The notes under the pieces: model-generated
What the model was told of the DNA's origin: nothing
The model's input: only the letters and a program-made list of their open reading frames with translations
Database searches by the model: none
Translations under genes and position numbers: made by a program
Part shown: positions 36,345 to 45,913 of the stretch, in pieces
Layout of the letters: each line of letters opens with the position of its first letter
Numbering within the stretch: position 1 is the stretch's first letter
Origin: an uncultured Planktomarina sp.
GTDB lineage: Bacteria > Pseudomonadota > Alphaproteobacteria > Rhodobacterales > Rhodobacteraceae
Direction: 5' to 3'
Assembly (NCBI GenBank): GCA_905181815.1
Contig: CAJIZA010000003.1
Location: forward strand, 186,001-250,000
Length of the DNA stretch: 64,000 nt

Positions 36345-38600
36345 ATGCCCAATAACAAAGTCACAGACGCTGATGCGCTGGCCTACCACCTGGAACCAAC
36401 GCCTGGTAAGTTTGAGATAACCGCCTCTGTGCCAATGACAACACAGCGTGATCTTTCCTTGGCCTATTCGCCAGGTGTTGCGGTGCCCTGTTTGGCCATC
36501 GCCGATAATCCTGAATTGGCCTATGACTATACCAACAAGGGCAACCTTGTGGCGGTGATTTCGAACGGAACAGCGGTTTTGGGCCTTGGCAATCTTGGGG
36601 CTTTGGGCTCCAAGCCGGTCATGGAAGGCAAGGCGGTTTTGTTTAAGCGCTTTGCAGATGTGAACTCCATCGATATTGAGTTGGACACAGAAAACCCCGA
36701 AGAATTTATCAATGCTGTGAAGCTCATGGGACCGACCTTTGGCGGCATCAACCTGGAAGATATTAAGGCACCGGAGTGTTTTATTATCGAGCAAGCCTTG
36801 AAAGAGGTCATGGATATTCCGGTGTTTCATGATGACCAACATGGCACGGCCGTGATCTGCGCGGCAGGTCTGATCAATGCCTTGCACCTTTCTGGCAAGA
36901 AAATTCAGGATGTGAAAATTGTTTTAAATGGCGCCGGTGCTGCGGGCATTGCCTGTATAGAGCTTTTGAAATCTATGGGCGCCAAACATAACAACTGCAT
37001 TGTGTGCGACACTAAGGGCGTGATTTATCAGGGACGTACTGAGGGTATGAACCAATGGAAATCTGCCCATGCTATTTCAACAGAGTTGCGCAGTTTGGAT
37101 GACGCTATGGCGGGCGCAGATGTGTTTTTGGGTGTTTCAGTCAAGGGGGCCGTGACTCTAGCAATGGTGGAAAGCATGGCCCCCGATCCGGTGATTTTTG
37201 CCATGGCAAATCCAGATCCTGAGATAACACCCGAAGAGGCGCATGCCGTGCGTCCAGATGCGATTGTGGCCACAGGGCGGTCGGATTATCCCAATCAGGT
37301 CAACAATGTATTGGGTTTCCCATATTTGTTCCGCGGCGCATTAGATATTCACGCCAGAGCGATCAATGATGAAATGAAGATTGCTTGTGCGCGTGCGCTT
37401 GCGGATTTAGCGCGTGAAGAGGTGCCAGATGAGGTGGCTTTGGCCTACGGCACGAAGTTGAGTTTTGGCCGCGATTACATCATCCCAACACCCTTTGATC
37501 CTCGTTTGATCTATCGCATTCCTCCCGCAGTTGCCCGCGCAGGTATGGACACAGGCGCCGCCCGCCGGCCGATTGTGGATATGGATGGCTATGAGCTGTC
37601 TTTGAAAACTCGCATGGATCCCACAGCGAGTATTTTGCGCGGGATCAATGCGCGTGCACGTTCGGCGCAGGCTCGGATTATCTTTGCCGAAGGAGATGAT
37701 GAGCGGGTCTTGCGTGCTGCTGTTCTATATCAACGCCAAGGTTTTGGAAAATCCATTGTCGTGGGTCGGGAAAGCGATGTGCGTCAAAGATTGGAGGTAG
37801 CGGGACTTGGTGATGCAGCTGGTGAACTGGAAGTAGTGAATGCCGCCAACACAGAATATTTGGAAGATTACAAAAACTATCTCTACCATCGCCTGCAACG
37901 CAAAGGTTTTGACAAAACCGACGTGCATCGTCTTGCTGCTCGGGATCGTCATGTTTTTGGATCTTTAATGCTTGCGCATGGACATGGCGATGGTTTGGTA
38001 ACGGGTGTTACACGCAAGTCAGCGCATGTTTTGGAATTGATCAGCCATGTTTATGACGTAGGCCCACATGATGGTGCGGTCGGGGTGACAGCTATTTTGT
38101 CAAAAGGAAAAATTATTTTGATCGCTGATACATTGGTTCATGAATGGCCCGATGAAAATGACCTTGCCGATATTGCCGAACGTGGTGCTGGCGTGGCCCG
38201 TGCCTTGGGCTTAGATCCGCGGGTGGCCTTTGTGAGCTTTTCAACCTTCGGCTATCCAATTTCAGAGCGCGCCGAAAAAATGCGCATCGCTCCGAATGTC
38301 TTGTTGAAACGTGGGGTCGATTTTGAATTTGAAGGTGAGATGGCTGTGGACGTGGCGCTCAACGTCAATGAGATGAAGAAATACCCGTTCAGCCGCCTAA
38401 CTGGCCCAGCCAATGTTTTGGTGGTTCCAGCGAGGCATTCGGCTTCGATTTCGGTGAAGTTGATGCAGGAAATGGGTGGTGCGACTGTGATCGGACCGAT
38501 TTTGACAGGCATTGATAAGCCAATTCAAATTTGCTCGACCGTGTCTTCGGTGAATGACATCCTCAATATGGCGGCAATTGCCGCCTGCAATATCAGATGA
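36345..38600 (+). CDS. maeB: NADP-dependent malic enzyme with phosphotransacetylase-like domain (MaeB)
   Basis: The 751-residue protein has a malic enzyme half (about 1-430: YTNKGNLVAVISNGTAVLGLG, in part; FHDDQHGTA; NGAGAAGIA) and a phosphotransacetylase-like half (about 430-751: FAEGDDERVLRAA, VTGVTRKSAHV). It decarboxylates malate to pyruvate and makes NADPH; the C-terminal half is thought to be regulatory, sensing acetyl-CoA. A perfect palindrome lies 20 bp upstream. Its stop overlaps the start of a dead ribokinase gene (ATGA), so the two were once an operon. Confidence 0.96.
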   Translation: MPNNKVTDADALAYHLEPTPGKFEITASVPMTTQRDLSLAYSPGVAVPCLAIADNPELAYDYTNKGNLVAVISNGTAVLGLGNLGALGSKPVMEGKAVLFKRFADVNSIDIELDTENPEEFINAVKLMGPTFGGINLEDIKAPECFIIEQALKEVMDIPVFHDDQHGTAVICAAGLINALHLSGKKIQDVKIVLNGAGAAGIACIELLKSMGAKHNNCIVCDTKGVIYQGRTEGMNQWKSAHAISTELRSLDDAMAGADVFLGVSVKGAVTLAMVESMAPDPVIFAMANPDPEITPEEAHAVRPDAIVATGRSDYPNQVNNVLGFPYLFRGALDIHARAINDEMKIACARALADLAREEVPDEVALAYGTKLSFGRDYIIPTPFDPRLIYRIPPAVARAGMDTGAARRPIVDMDGYELSLKTRMDPTASILRGINARARSAQARIIFAEGDDERVLRAAVLYQRQGFGKSIVVGRESDVRQRLEVAGLGDAAGELEVVNAANTEYLEDYKNYLYHRLQRKGFDKTDVHRLAARDRHVFGSLMLAHGHGDGLVTGVTRKSAHVLELISHVYDVGPHDGAVGVTAILSKGKIILIADTLVHEWPDENDLADIAERGAGVARALGLDPRVAFVSFSTFGYPISERAEKMRIAPNVLLKRGVDFEFEGEMAVDVALNVNEMKKYPFSRLTGPANVLVVPARHSASISVKLMQEMGGATVIGPILTGIDKPIQICSTVSSVNDILNMAAIAACNIR

Positions 38601-39460
38601 AAGTCTGTAATTTCGGCTCCATCAACGCCGATTATCTCCACCAGGCGCCACATATTCCGGCGTCTGGAGAAACCCTTGCGGCGACAGATTTGGATCAAGG
38701 CTTGGGCGGCAAGGGGGCCAATCAATCTATGGCCATGGTTCAGGTGGGTGCATTTGGGTGCAGTGGGCCGCGATGGGGATTGGCTGCTCGAGTGGCTTGA
38801 ATGTTTGGGTGTGGCGCGTGATGCAATTGTCCACCTTTCCTGCGCCTCGGGTCACGCCATTACTACGGTGGCCGCTGATGGTGATAACGCCATTACCCTA
38901 TTTTTTGGAGCTAATACGGCGATGAGCGAAGCGCCGCTTACCCAATGGTTGGCTCTGATCAGTCTTGGTGATTGGCTGGTGATGCAAAACGAAACCACGC
39001 ATCAAGTACACGCGGCCCGATTGGCTCGGTCTTAAGGTGCGTGCGTGGTCTATTCAGCCGCACCCTTCGAAGCGAAGGCTGTGGCAGAGGTTTTGGCATT
39101 TTTGAATATTTTATGCGCGAATGAACACGAGTGAAAGCGCTTTAACAGGCTTTGCGCATATCTGGTTTAGAAAGCCTCGGGCTCGATGGAATGCTCATCA
39201 CCGATGGCGCAAAAGGTGGCGCCTATCATGATTTTTCAGCAGATCAGGTGTTTGAGGTCGCTGGAATTTCTGTCATCCCCGTGGACACCACAGGAGTGGA
39301 TGACACTTTCTGTAGCTATTTTATAAGGCGCTTGTCATTGGGAGAAGACCCCCAAACGGCCCTAACCTGTGCCAACCCCGCCGCGGCACTCAAGGTCACA
39401 CGACTTGGCACAACTGATGCTATTCCAAGTCTGCAAGAGGTGATGGAATTCGCCCCCTGA
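38597..39460 (+). pseudogene. Ribokinase (RbsK-like) pseudogene
   Basis: Three frames together rebuild one PfkB sugar kinase. Frame A (38597 to about 38745) gives NFGSINADY and GLGGKGANQS. Frame B from about 38748 gives HLGAVGRDGDW, SGHAITTV and QNETTHQ, meets a stop at 39033-39035 (TAA, likely from CAA), continues as VVYSAAPFEAKAVAEVL, and stops at 39132-39134. Frame C (to 39460) gives GLDGMLITDGAKGG and DTTGVDDTF. So there are at least two frameshifts and two nonsense codons. The catalytic GAGD motif has also become GVDD. The start still overlaps maeB by ATGA. Confidence 0.9.
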
Positions 39461-39549
39461 GCGATGGGCTTGAGCCTCTTGCTGTGCTTCACCCGTTCTT
39501 GAGAGTTTTCCCTCTTGGCTCGAAATGCCTCTCAGCTTAGGCTTGAGGT

Positions 39550-40458
39550 ATGACAGATCATGTAACAACTCACCAAGCTGCGGAAGATGCCCGCAATGAA
39601 GACATTTTGATTTACCTTAACGGGCAATTGCTGCCCAAAGAGCGTGCCTTGGTCAGCGTGTATGACAGCGGGTTTATGCTTGGGGATGGGGTTTGGGAGG
39701 GGTTGCGTCTTTATAACGGCACATGGGCCTTCATGGGTGAACATCTGACCCGTTTGTTTGAGGCGGCAAAGGCCGTGGATATTGATATTGGTATGGATCG
39801 CAACGGGGTGGAGCAGGCCTTGCGCGATACGCAAGCGGCCAATGGGATGCAGAGCGATGCGCACGCTCGGCTTATGGTCACGCGCGGGGTGAAGATCCGC
39901 CCGTTCCAGCATCCAGACCTGTCACAATCTGGCCCCACATTTACCATTATAATGGAACATTCAAAGCCCAGTCTGCCTCGTGGCATTCGTGTTGCCACCG
40001 TACCGCATATGCGGGGCCTGCCCATGACGCAGGATCCAAAATTAAATTCGCATTCTAAACTCAACTGCATTTTGGCCTGTATTGCGGCACAAAAGGCCGG
40101 AGCGGATGAAGCTTTGATGCTAGACGTGCATGGGTTTGTGAATACCACCAATGCGTGCAACTTTTTTATTGTGCGAGAAGGTGCGGTTTGGACCAGCACG
40201 GGAGATTATTGCATGAATGGCATCACCCGGCAAAAGGTCATTGATCTGTGCCGCGCCCATGACATCCCCGTTTTTGAGCGCAACTTCAGCTTGGTGGATA
40301 CCTATGGCGCGCAGGAGGCCTTCCTGACCGGAACCTTCGGTGCGCAAACCCCAGTGATCGAGATTGATGGCCGCCGCATTGGCGACGGCGACATGGGCCC
40401 AATCACTTGTCGTATTCGAGGGTTGTACCAGGACCTTATCGCAGAGGTCTGCGCATGA
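39550..40458 (+). CDS. Class IV aminotransferase (branched-chain/D-amino-acid type)
   Basis: The 302-residue PLP enzyme has YDSGFMLGDGVWEGLR near 38-53, the PLP lysine Lys170 in HSKLNCI, and the cofactor-binding NTTNACNFFIV. The fold is shared by branched-chain aminotransferase, D-alanine aminotransferase and aminodeoxychorismate lyase; the exact substrate cannot be fixed from sequence. It is coupled by ATGA to a sulfotransferase-like gene, an association that recurs in marine alphaproteobacteria and suggests a joint but unknown pathway. Confidence 0.85.
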   Translation: MTDHVTTHQAAEDARNEDILIYLNGQLLPKERALVSVYDSGFMLGDGVWEGLRLYNGTWAFMGEHLTRLFEAAKAVDIDIGMDRNGVEQALRDTQAANGMQSDAHARLMVTRGVKIRPFQHPDLSQSGPTFTIIMEHSKPSLPRGIRVATVPHMRGLPMTQDPKLNSHSKLNCILACIAAQKAGADEALMLDVHGFVNTTNACNFFIVREGAVWTSTGDYCMNGITRQKVIDLCRAHDIPVFERNFSLVDTYGAQEAFLTGTFGAQTPVIEIDGRRIGDGDMGPITCRIRGLYQDLIAEVCA

Positions 40459-41165
40459 AGATCGCCATGTGGTCGGGTCCGCGCAATCTCTCGACGGCGA
40501 TGATGTATGCCTTTGTCAATCGGGCGGATACGCAGGTTGTAGATGAGCCGTTTTATGGCGCCTACCTTCATTATTCCAATGCGGATCATCCGATGCGGGC
40601 TGAAATAATGGCGAGCATGGCCTGTGATCCGGTGCAAGTTAGTGCCGAGTTGTCAGGTCCCGTGCCTGGTGATGTCGCAATTTGGTATCAAAAACATATG
40701 ACCCATCATATGCTGGACCATTTCCCGATGGATCTGCTGGTAAGTCAGCGCAATGTGTTTCTCATTCGTGATCCTGCGCGGGTGATCGCCAGCTATGCCC
40801 GCAAGCGCGCAGATGTGACTCTACGCGACCTCGGGTTTGTGCAACAAAAGAAAATTTTTGATCATTGCGTGGCGCTTGGTCAGGTACCGATTGTGATCGA
40901 CAGTGATGATATTTTAGCCGATCCAAAATCTGAGCTTATGGAGCTCTGTGTGCGGCTGGAAATTGCCTTTGATCCTGCGATGTTACACTGGCCTGCTGGG
41001 CCGCGGGCGCAGGATGGTATTTGGGCGGCCCATTGGTATGACGCGGTGCATCGCTCAACTGGATTTGGACCGGCACCGGGTCCCGCGCCAAGAGTTGATG
41101 CCGATTATGACGCGCTATGGCACCAAGCGCAGGCGATCTATGAGCAGCTGCAAGCTGCCAAATAA
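40455..41165 (+). CDS. Sulfotransferase-like P-loop protein
   Basis: The 236-residue protein starts MKIAMWSGPRNLSTAMM, a sulfotransferase-type 5-prime phosphosulfate-binding loop, and has RNVFLIRDPARVIASYARK, like the 3-prime phosphate-binding R-D-P-x-x-x-x-x-S region. A true acceptor substrate is unknown. The start at 40455 overlaps the aminotransferase stop (ATGA). It converges on argG with a 17-bp gap and no obvious terminator. Confidence 0.75.
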   Translation: MKIAMWSGPRNLSTAMMYAFVNRADTQVVDEPFYGAYLHYSNADHPMRAEIMASMACDPVQVSAELSGPVPGDVAIWYQKHMTHHMLDHFPMDLLVSQRNVFLIRDPARVIASYARKRADVTLRDLGFVQQKKIFDHCVALGQVPIVIDSDDILADPKSELMELCVRLEIAFDPAMLHWPAGPRAQDGIWAAHWYDAVHRSTGFGPAPGPAPRVDADYDALWHQAQAIYEQLQAAK

Positions 41166-41182
41166 CTGCCCGCCCTCGTGGA

Positions 41183-42400
41183 TCAGCGGATCTGATTTTT
41201 ACGTGCAGCCAAGAGCTTGAGGCGCAGGGCATTGAGCTGGATAAAGCCAGCGGCATCTTTTTGATCGTAGGCGCCCGCATCATCTTCAAACGTCACATGC
41301 GCTTCAGAATACAGGCTGTAATCCGACCAGCGGCCCACGGTGCAGGCGGAGCCTTTATAGAGCTTCAAACGCACAGTTCCGGTGACATGCTCTTGAGACT
41401 TATCAATCAAAGCCTGAAGCATTTCGCGCTCTGGGCTAAACCAAAAGCCATTGTAAATCAGCTCGGCATATTTTGGCATCAATTCGTCTTTGAGATGGGC
41501 CGCGCCGCGGTCTAAGGTGATTGATTCAATGGCGCGATGTGCTTCCAGCAGCAATGTGCCGCCAGGGGTTTCGTAAATGCCTCGGGACTTCATGCCCACA
41601 AAGCGACCTTCTACCAAATCAAGCCGGCCAATTCCGTGTTGACCGCCAAGTCCGTTTAACTCAGTCAAAATCGTTGCAGGGGACATATCAACGCCATTGA
41701 TGGAGACAGCATCCCCGGCTCTAAAGCCAATCTCAACATATTCTGGCGTGTCGGGTGCATCCTCTGGATTGACGGTGCGCTGATAGACGTAATCGGGCGC
41801 TTCTACGGCTGGGTCTTCCAAGACTTTACCTTCCGAAGAGGTGTGCAGCAGGTTGGCATCGACACTAAATGGCGCTTCGCCGCGTTTGTCTTTGGCAATT
41901 GGAATTTGGTTTTTTTCGGCAAAATCGATCAGCTTGGTACGGCTTGTAAGATCCCATTCGCGCCACGGGGCGATAACTTTGATATCGGGGTTCAATGCAT
42001 AGGCTGCCAGCTCAAACCGCACTTGGTCATTGCCCTTGCCGGTCGCGCCATGGGCAACAGCATCTGCCCCTTCGAGCTGTGCAATTTCAACCAGGCGTTT
42101 TGAAATCAATGGGCGAGCAATGGAGGTGCCCAGTAGGTACAGACCTTCATAAAGCGCATTGGCCCGGAACATAGGGAAGACAAAATCGCGCACAAACTCT
42201 TCACGCACATCCTCGATATAGATTGAGGAGGCGCCCATCAGTTCGGCTTTGGCGCGGGCGGGCTCGAGCTCTTCACCTTGACCTAAATCTGCCGTGAATG
42301 TCACCACTTCGCAGCCATATTCGGTCTGCAACCATTTGAGGATAATCGAGGTGTCTAATCCGCCCGAATAGGCTAGGACAACTTTCTTTGGGGCTGACAT
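41183..42400 (-). CDS. argG: Argininosuccinate synthase
   Basis: The 405-residue enzyme has the PP-loop [10 protein letters not shown] near residues 9-18 and the family sequence [14 protein letters not shown]. It joins citrulline and aspartate in arginine synthesis. ATG 42400 has a GGAAAA site and begins the conserved sequence ([13 protein letters not shown]); 28 further codons upstream are open but not family-like. The 161-bp gap to ilvA holds the divergent promoters. Confidence 0.97.
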   Translation of the reverse strand: MSAPKKVVLAYSGGLDTSIILKWLQTEYGCEVVTFTADLGQGEELEPARAKAELMGASSIYIEDVREEFVRDFVFPMFRANALYEGLYLLGTSIARPLISKRLVEIAQLEGADAVAHGATGKGNDQVRFELAAYALNPDIKVIAPWREWDLTSRTKLIDFAEKNQIPIAKDKRGEAPFSVDANLLHTSSEGKVLEDPAVEAPDYVYQRTVNPEDAPDTPEYVEIGFRAGDAVSINGVDMSPATILTELNGLGGQHGIGRLDLVEGRFVGMKSRGIYETPGGTLLLEAHRAIESITLDRGAAHLKDELMPKYAELIYNGFWFSPEREMLQALIDKSQEHVTGTVRLKLYKGSACTVGRWSDYSLYSEAHVTFEDDAGAYDQKDAAGFIQLNALRLKLLAARKNQIR

Positions 42401-42561
42401 GCGTTTTCCAATCCAAATGTGGCAAAGTGTGGTCGGCGCGGAGGTATATGGTTTTTGTTTGCGCGGCAAGTTGGTGCAATGCAATTTTATAAAGCCCGTG
42501 GCATAATTCGCCGTAGGCCAGATAACTTGCGCAATTTCGCAGTTTGAGCCACTAATCCGTC

Positions 42562-43797
42562 ATGACAGATTTTAGAATCCAAGCCGCTGAGGCTGCAAAA
42601 CGCATGCGCAAGTTGTTTCCCGCAACACCGCTGCAGCGCAATGATCATCTTTCGAATGTCTATGATGCGGATATTTGGTTGAAGCGTGAAGATTTGTCGC
42701 CCGTGCGCTCCTACAAACTGCGCGGCGCATTTAATGCCATGGGCAAACAGGCAGATAAAGACGTGTTCGTCTGCGCCAGCGCCGGCAATCATGCGCAGGG
42801 CGTCGCTTATGTTTGCAGGCATCTGCAGAAAAAAGGTGTGATTTTTATGCCAGTTACCACACCAAAACAAAAAATTCGCAAAACCAAACTGTTTGGGGGC
42901 GATTGGGTGCAGGTGCAATTGGTAGGTGATTATTTTGACGATACGCTTCGCGCAAGCCAAGCCTATTGTGAGGATGTTGGCGGGCATTTTTTATCACCCT
43001 TTGATGATCCTGATGTGATTGAGGGGCAGGCGACCGTGACCTACGAAATGCTCGAACAATTGGGCCGCGCCCCAGATGTTTTTGTGGTGCCAGTGGGTGG
43101 CGGAGGTCTGTCTTCCTCTGCTCGGCGTTTGTTGTCAGAGCGTGCTCCTGAGACAGAAATATTTTACGTTGAGCCAACTGGGGGTAAAAGCTTGGCTGCA
43201 GCGGTTCAGGCTGGCGTCCCTATAGCGCTTGCTCAGGTGGACACATTTGTTGATGGGGCGGCTGTGGCAAAGATGGGTGTGAATACCTTTGCCGCGTTAA
43301 AAGGTATTGATGTGGATCATGTTTTGGATATCCCGGAAGATCGAATTTGCACCACAATTTTGGATATGCTGAATACAGAAGGCATTGTTTTGGAGCCGGC
43401 GGGGGCTTTGGCATTGGACGCCTTGAAGGATCTAAAAGACAAGATCAGAGGTAAAACTGTGGTCTGTGTGTCCTCGGGGGGTAATTTTGATTTTGAAAGA
43501 TTGCCAGAGGTAAAAGAGCGTGCCCAGCGCTATGCTGGTGTGAAGAAATATTTTATCTTGCGCCTGCCGCAGCGACCCGGGGCACTTAAGGATTTTTTGG
43601 GTCTTTTGGGACCGAATGATGATATTGCACGTTTTGAATATCTCAAAAAATCAGCGCGCAACTTTGGGACTGTTTTGCTTGGAATTGAAACCTCAAAGCC
43701 AGAGAATTTTGCGCTCTTATCGGAGCGGCTCGAGGCGGCTGGAATGTCAATTCGGGACATCACTGGAGATGAGGCGATGGTGGATTTGATTATCTAA
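42562..43797 (+). CDS. ilvA: Threonine ammonia-lyase (threonine dehydratase) IlvA
   Basis: The 411-residue PLP enzyme has Lys52 in SYKLRGAF, the phosphate loop VPVGGGGLSS, and a single C-terminal ACT-like domain (about 325-410). It deaminates threonine to 2-oxobutanoate for isoleucine synthesis. The short form with one regulatory domain is common in alphaproteobacteria. Its last 8 bases overlap the convergent Nudix gene. Confidence 0.95.
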   Translation: MTDFRIQAAEAAKRMRKLFPATPLQRNDHLSNVYDADIWLKREDLSPVRSYKLRGAFNAMGKQADKDVFVCASAGNHAQGVAYVCRHLQKKGVIFMPVTTPKQKIRKTKLFGGDWVQVQLVGDYFDDTLRASQAYCEDVGGHFLSPFDDPDVIEGQATVTYEMLEQLGRAPDVFVVPVGGGGLSSSARRLLSERAPETEIFYVEPTGGKSLAAAVQAGVPIALAQVDTFVDGAAVAKMGVNTFAALKGIDVDHVLDIPEDRICTTILDMLNTEGIVLEPAGALALDALKDLKDKIRGKTVVCVSSGGNFDFERLPEVKERAQRYAGVKKYFILRLPQRPGALKDFLGLLGPNDDIARFEYLKKSARNFGTVLLGIETSKPENFALLSERLEAAGMSIRDITGDEAMVDLII

Positions 43798-44257
43798 GAT
43801 TTGCGTTAGCTCTTGCCGAAAACTGTGCGACGGCCTGACGATCGCCCTCGCTGGCCAGACGGCTCAAGGCCAAGTCAATGGGCAAAATGACTGGATGATG
43901 GTCGGGTTCCGAGGGGGCCGATTTCCGATACACGGGGTGCGCGACATAGATGGTGCAAACCTTTTCTGCCCAAAGATCGTAGTCCGGCATAAAGCTGAAG
44001 ACTTTAAAGCGAAAAAATACCTGAGGCTGTGTGATGCACCAACCGGTCTCTTCAAACACCTCACGATGCAACGCTTGGAGAGGTGATTCGCCCGGATCTA
44101 CGCCGCCACCAGGCAGTTGATATTCCTGATTTCGTCCCCCTTGATAGGTGGCTAAAAGCCCGCCTTTATAGGGTAAAATTGCATAGGCGCCGGGGCGCCA
44201 CGTGTAGCGGCGATTGGAATCTGGTGTGGTACCAAAACGTAGCAATCTGCTCTCCAA
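43790..44257 (-). CDS. Nudix hydrolase
   Basis: The 155-residue protein has a complete Nudix box at 51-73: GGVDPGESPLQALHREVFEE followed by TGW. Family members hydrolyse nucleoside diphosphates linked to other groups; the substrate here is unknown. It overlaps the ilvA end by 8 bp and diverges from hslO. Confidence 0.88.
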   Translation of the reverse strand: MESRLLRFGTTPDSNRRYTWRPGAYAILPYKGGLLATYQGGRNQEYQLPGGGVDPGESPLQALHREVFEETGWCITQPQVFFRFKVFSFMPDYDLWAEKVCTIYVAHPVYRKSAPSEPDHHPVILPIDLALSRLASEGDRQAVAQFSARANANLR

Positions 44258-44325
44258 AACTTGGTGTCAGCCTAGACGCGCTTATATGGACAGTCTATGG
44301 CAAGGCCAATCTATGGAAAGTTATC

Positions 44326-45336
44326 ATGACGCAAACTACAAAAATGAGTTGGGATGATACGGTTTTGCCGTTTCAATTAGACGCATCCGATATCCGTGGC
44401 CGAGTGGCGCGGCTCGATGGTGTATTGGATCAGGTGCTTGCACAGCATGATTATCCGTCTGTCGTTGAGGCGCTTGTGGCAGAGATGGCTTTGCTCACTG
44501 CGTTGATTGGTGAAACCATGAAGCTGCGCTGGAAACTTTCGCTTCAAGTGCGCGGCAGTGGTGCGGTGCGTTTGATCGCAACCGACTACTATGGTCCGAC
44601 AGAGGATGGCGCGCCCGCGCGTATTCGGGCATATGCAAGCTATGATGCTGAGACGCTGAACACAGAAGCACTGGGCTTTGATCAAATTGGTAATGGGTAT
44701 TTCGCCATATTGATTGATCAAGGTCAGGCCATGCAACCATATCAAGGGATCACCCCGATTGCCGGTGCCTCTCTTTCGGCCTGTGCGGAGGCCTATTTTG
44801 CGCAGTCTGAACAAATACCGACCCGCTTTTCTTTGGCATTTGGTTACTCGCAGGAGGCGGATGGCACCGATGGTTGGCGCGCGGGCGGCGTAATGCTGCA
44901 GCATATCCCTGCGGCAGGTTCGCATGTGACCTCTGAAGAGCCATTGGGTGAAGATGGTTTGCTCTCAGCGGCGGATCTTTTGGATCCAGATGGGAATGAA
45001 AATTGGAACCGGGTGAATATTTTGCTCGATACCGTGGATCAGCTTGAGTTGGTCGGACCATCCATTGAGCCGACGCAATTGCTGCTTCGTTTATTTCATG
45101 AAGAGCAACCGCGGGTTTACGACACTCAGCCGGTGACCTTCGGCTGTACCTGTTCGTCAGATCGTGTGCGCCAAAGCCTGTCGATTTATTCGTCCAAAGA
45201 TATCGCGCATATGACCACAGACGACAATGAGGTCACCGCAGATTGTCAGTTTTGTGGTGCTCATTACAGCTTTGATCCAGATACGCTTGGGTTTGAGGCC
45301 AAAACCCCCGTTGAAAATGATTTTGCAACAAGCTGA
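44326..45336 (+). CDS. hslO: Redox-regulated chaperone Hsp33
   Basis: The 336-residue protein carries the C-terminal zinc switch with CxC (Cys274, Cys276) and CxxC (Cys307, Cys310). Hsp33 unfolds its switch on oxidation plus heat and then holds unfolding proteins. ATG 44326 follows GGAAAG; the 81 codons open upstream lie over the opposite Nudix gene and are not Hsp33-like. The end overlaps the next gene by 20 nt. Confidence 0.95.
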   Translation: MTQTTKMSWDDTVLPFQLDASDIRGRVARLDGVLDQVLAQHDYPSVVEALVAEMALLTALIGETMKLRWKLSLQVRGSGAVRLIATDYYGPTEDGAPARIRAYASYDAETLNTEALGFDQIGNGYFAILIDQGQAMQPYQGITPIAGASLSACAEAYFAQSEQIPTRFSLAFGYSQEADGTDGWRAGGVMLQHIPAAGSHVTSEEPLGEDGLLSAADLLDPDGNENWNRVNILLDTVDQLELVGPSIEPTQLLLRLFHEEQPRVYDTQPVTFGCTCSSDRVRQSLSIYSSKDIAHMTTDDNEVTADCQFCGAHYSFDPDTLGFEAKTPVENDFATS

Positions 45337-45913
45337 TATTCTCCGCGCTTTGGCGCGGCCGGGCGGCGCCTCGTCGGATTTTGACCTTAATCCTGGGGTG
45401 GCTGGGTCAGGGCCAGCGAAGAAAGATGCCGGTGTCTTGGTGCCGTTGATTGAACGACCCTCAGGCGTCCATGTGGTCTTAACCAAACGTGCGGCGCATT
45501 TGTCATCCCATCCTGGGCAGATTTCGTTTCCCGGCGGCAAGCGCGATGTGGGTGATGTGGATATTTCCGCCACAGCGCTGCGTGAAGCGCATGAGGAGAT
45601 CGGGCTTGATCCATCCCTGGTACAAATTTTGGGGCAATTGCCTGCGCATGAAACCGTGACGGGGTTCAATGTTATTCCAACCATCGGTTGGATCAACACG
45701 CCCTGGGTGGTAAAGGCGGATTCCGGAGAGGTGGCTGAGGTGTTCGAAGTGCCTTTGGCTCATGTGGTGACAGCGCAGAATTTTCAAGTTCAGTCGCGGA
45801 TCTGGCGCGGACAGAGACGCTCTTACTATTGCGTCCCGTATGGGCCTTATTACATTTGGGGTGCGACCGCGCGCATATTATGCGGTTTGGCCGATCAGAT
45901 GGGTCCGCTATGA
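45317..45913 (+). CDS. NudL-type Nudix CoA pyrophosphatase
   Basis: The 198-residue protein has LSSHPGQISFPGGKRD and the Nudix helix REAHEEIGL, the combination typical of CoA-hydrolysing (UPF0035) Nudix enzymes. It overlaps hslO at its start and cca at its end (ATGA), as commonly found for this gene next to a CCA-adding enzyme in Rhodobacterales. Confidence 0.87.
   Translation: MILQQADILRALARPGGASSDFDLNPGVAGSGPAKKDAGVLVPLIERPSGVHVVLTKRAAHLSSHPGQISFPGGKRDVGDVDISATALREAHEEIGLDPSLVQILGQLPAHETVTGFNVIPTIGWINTPWVVKADSGEVAEVFEVPLAHVVTAQNFQVQSRIWRGQRRSYYCVPYGPYYIWGATARILCGLADQMGPL

Noticed and set aside
44083-44325. An N-terminal extension of Hsp33 upstream of 44326
   Set aside because: It lies over the opposite Nudix gene, is not Hsp33-like, and ATG 44326 has its own ribosome site.
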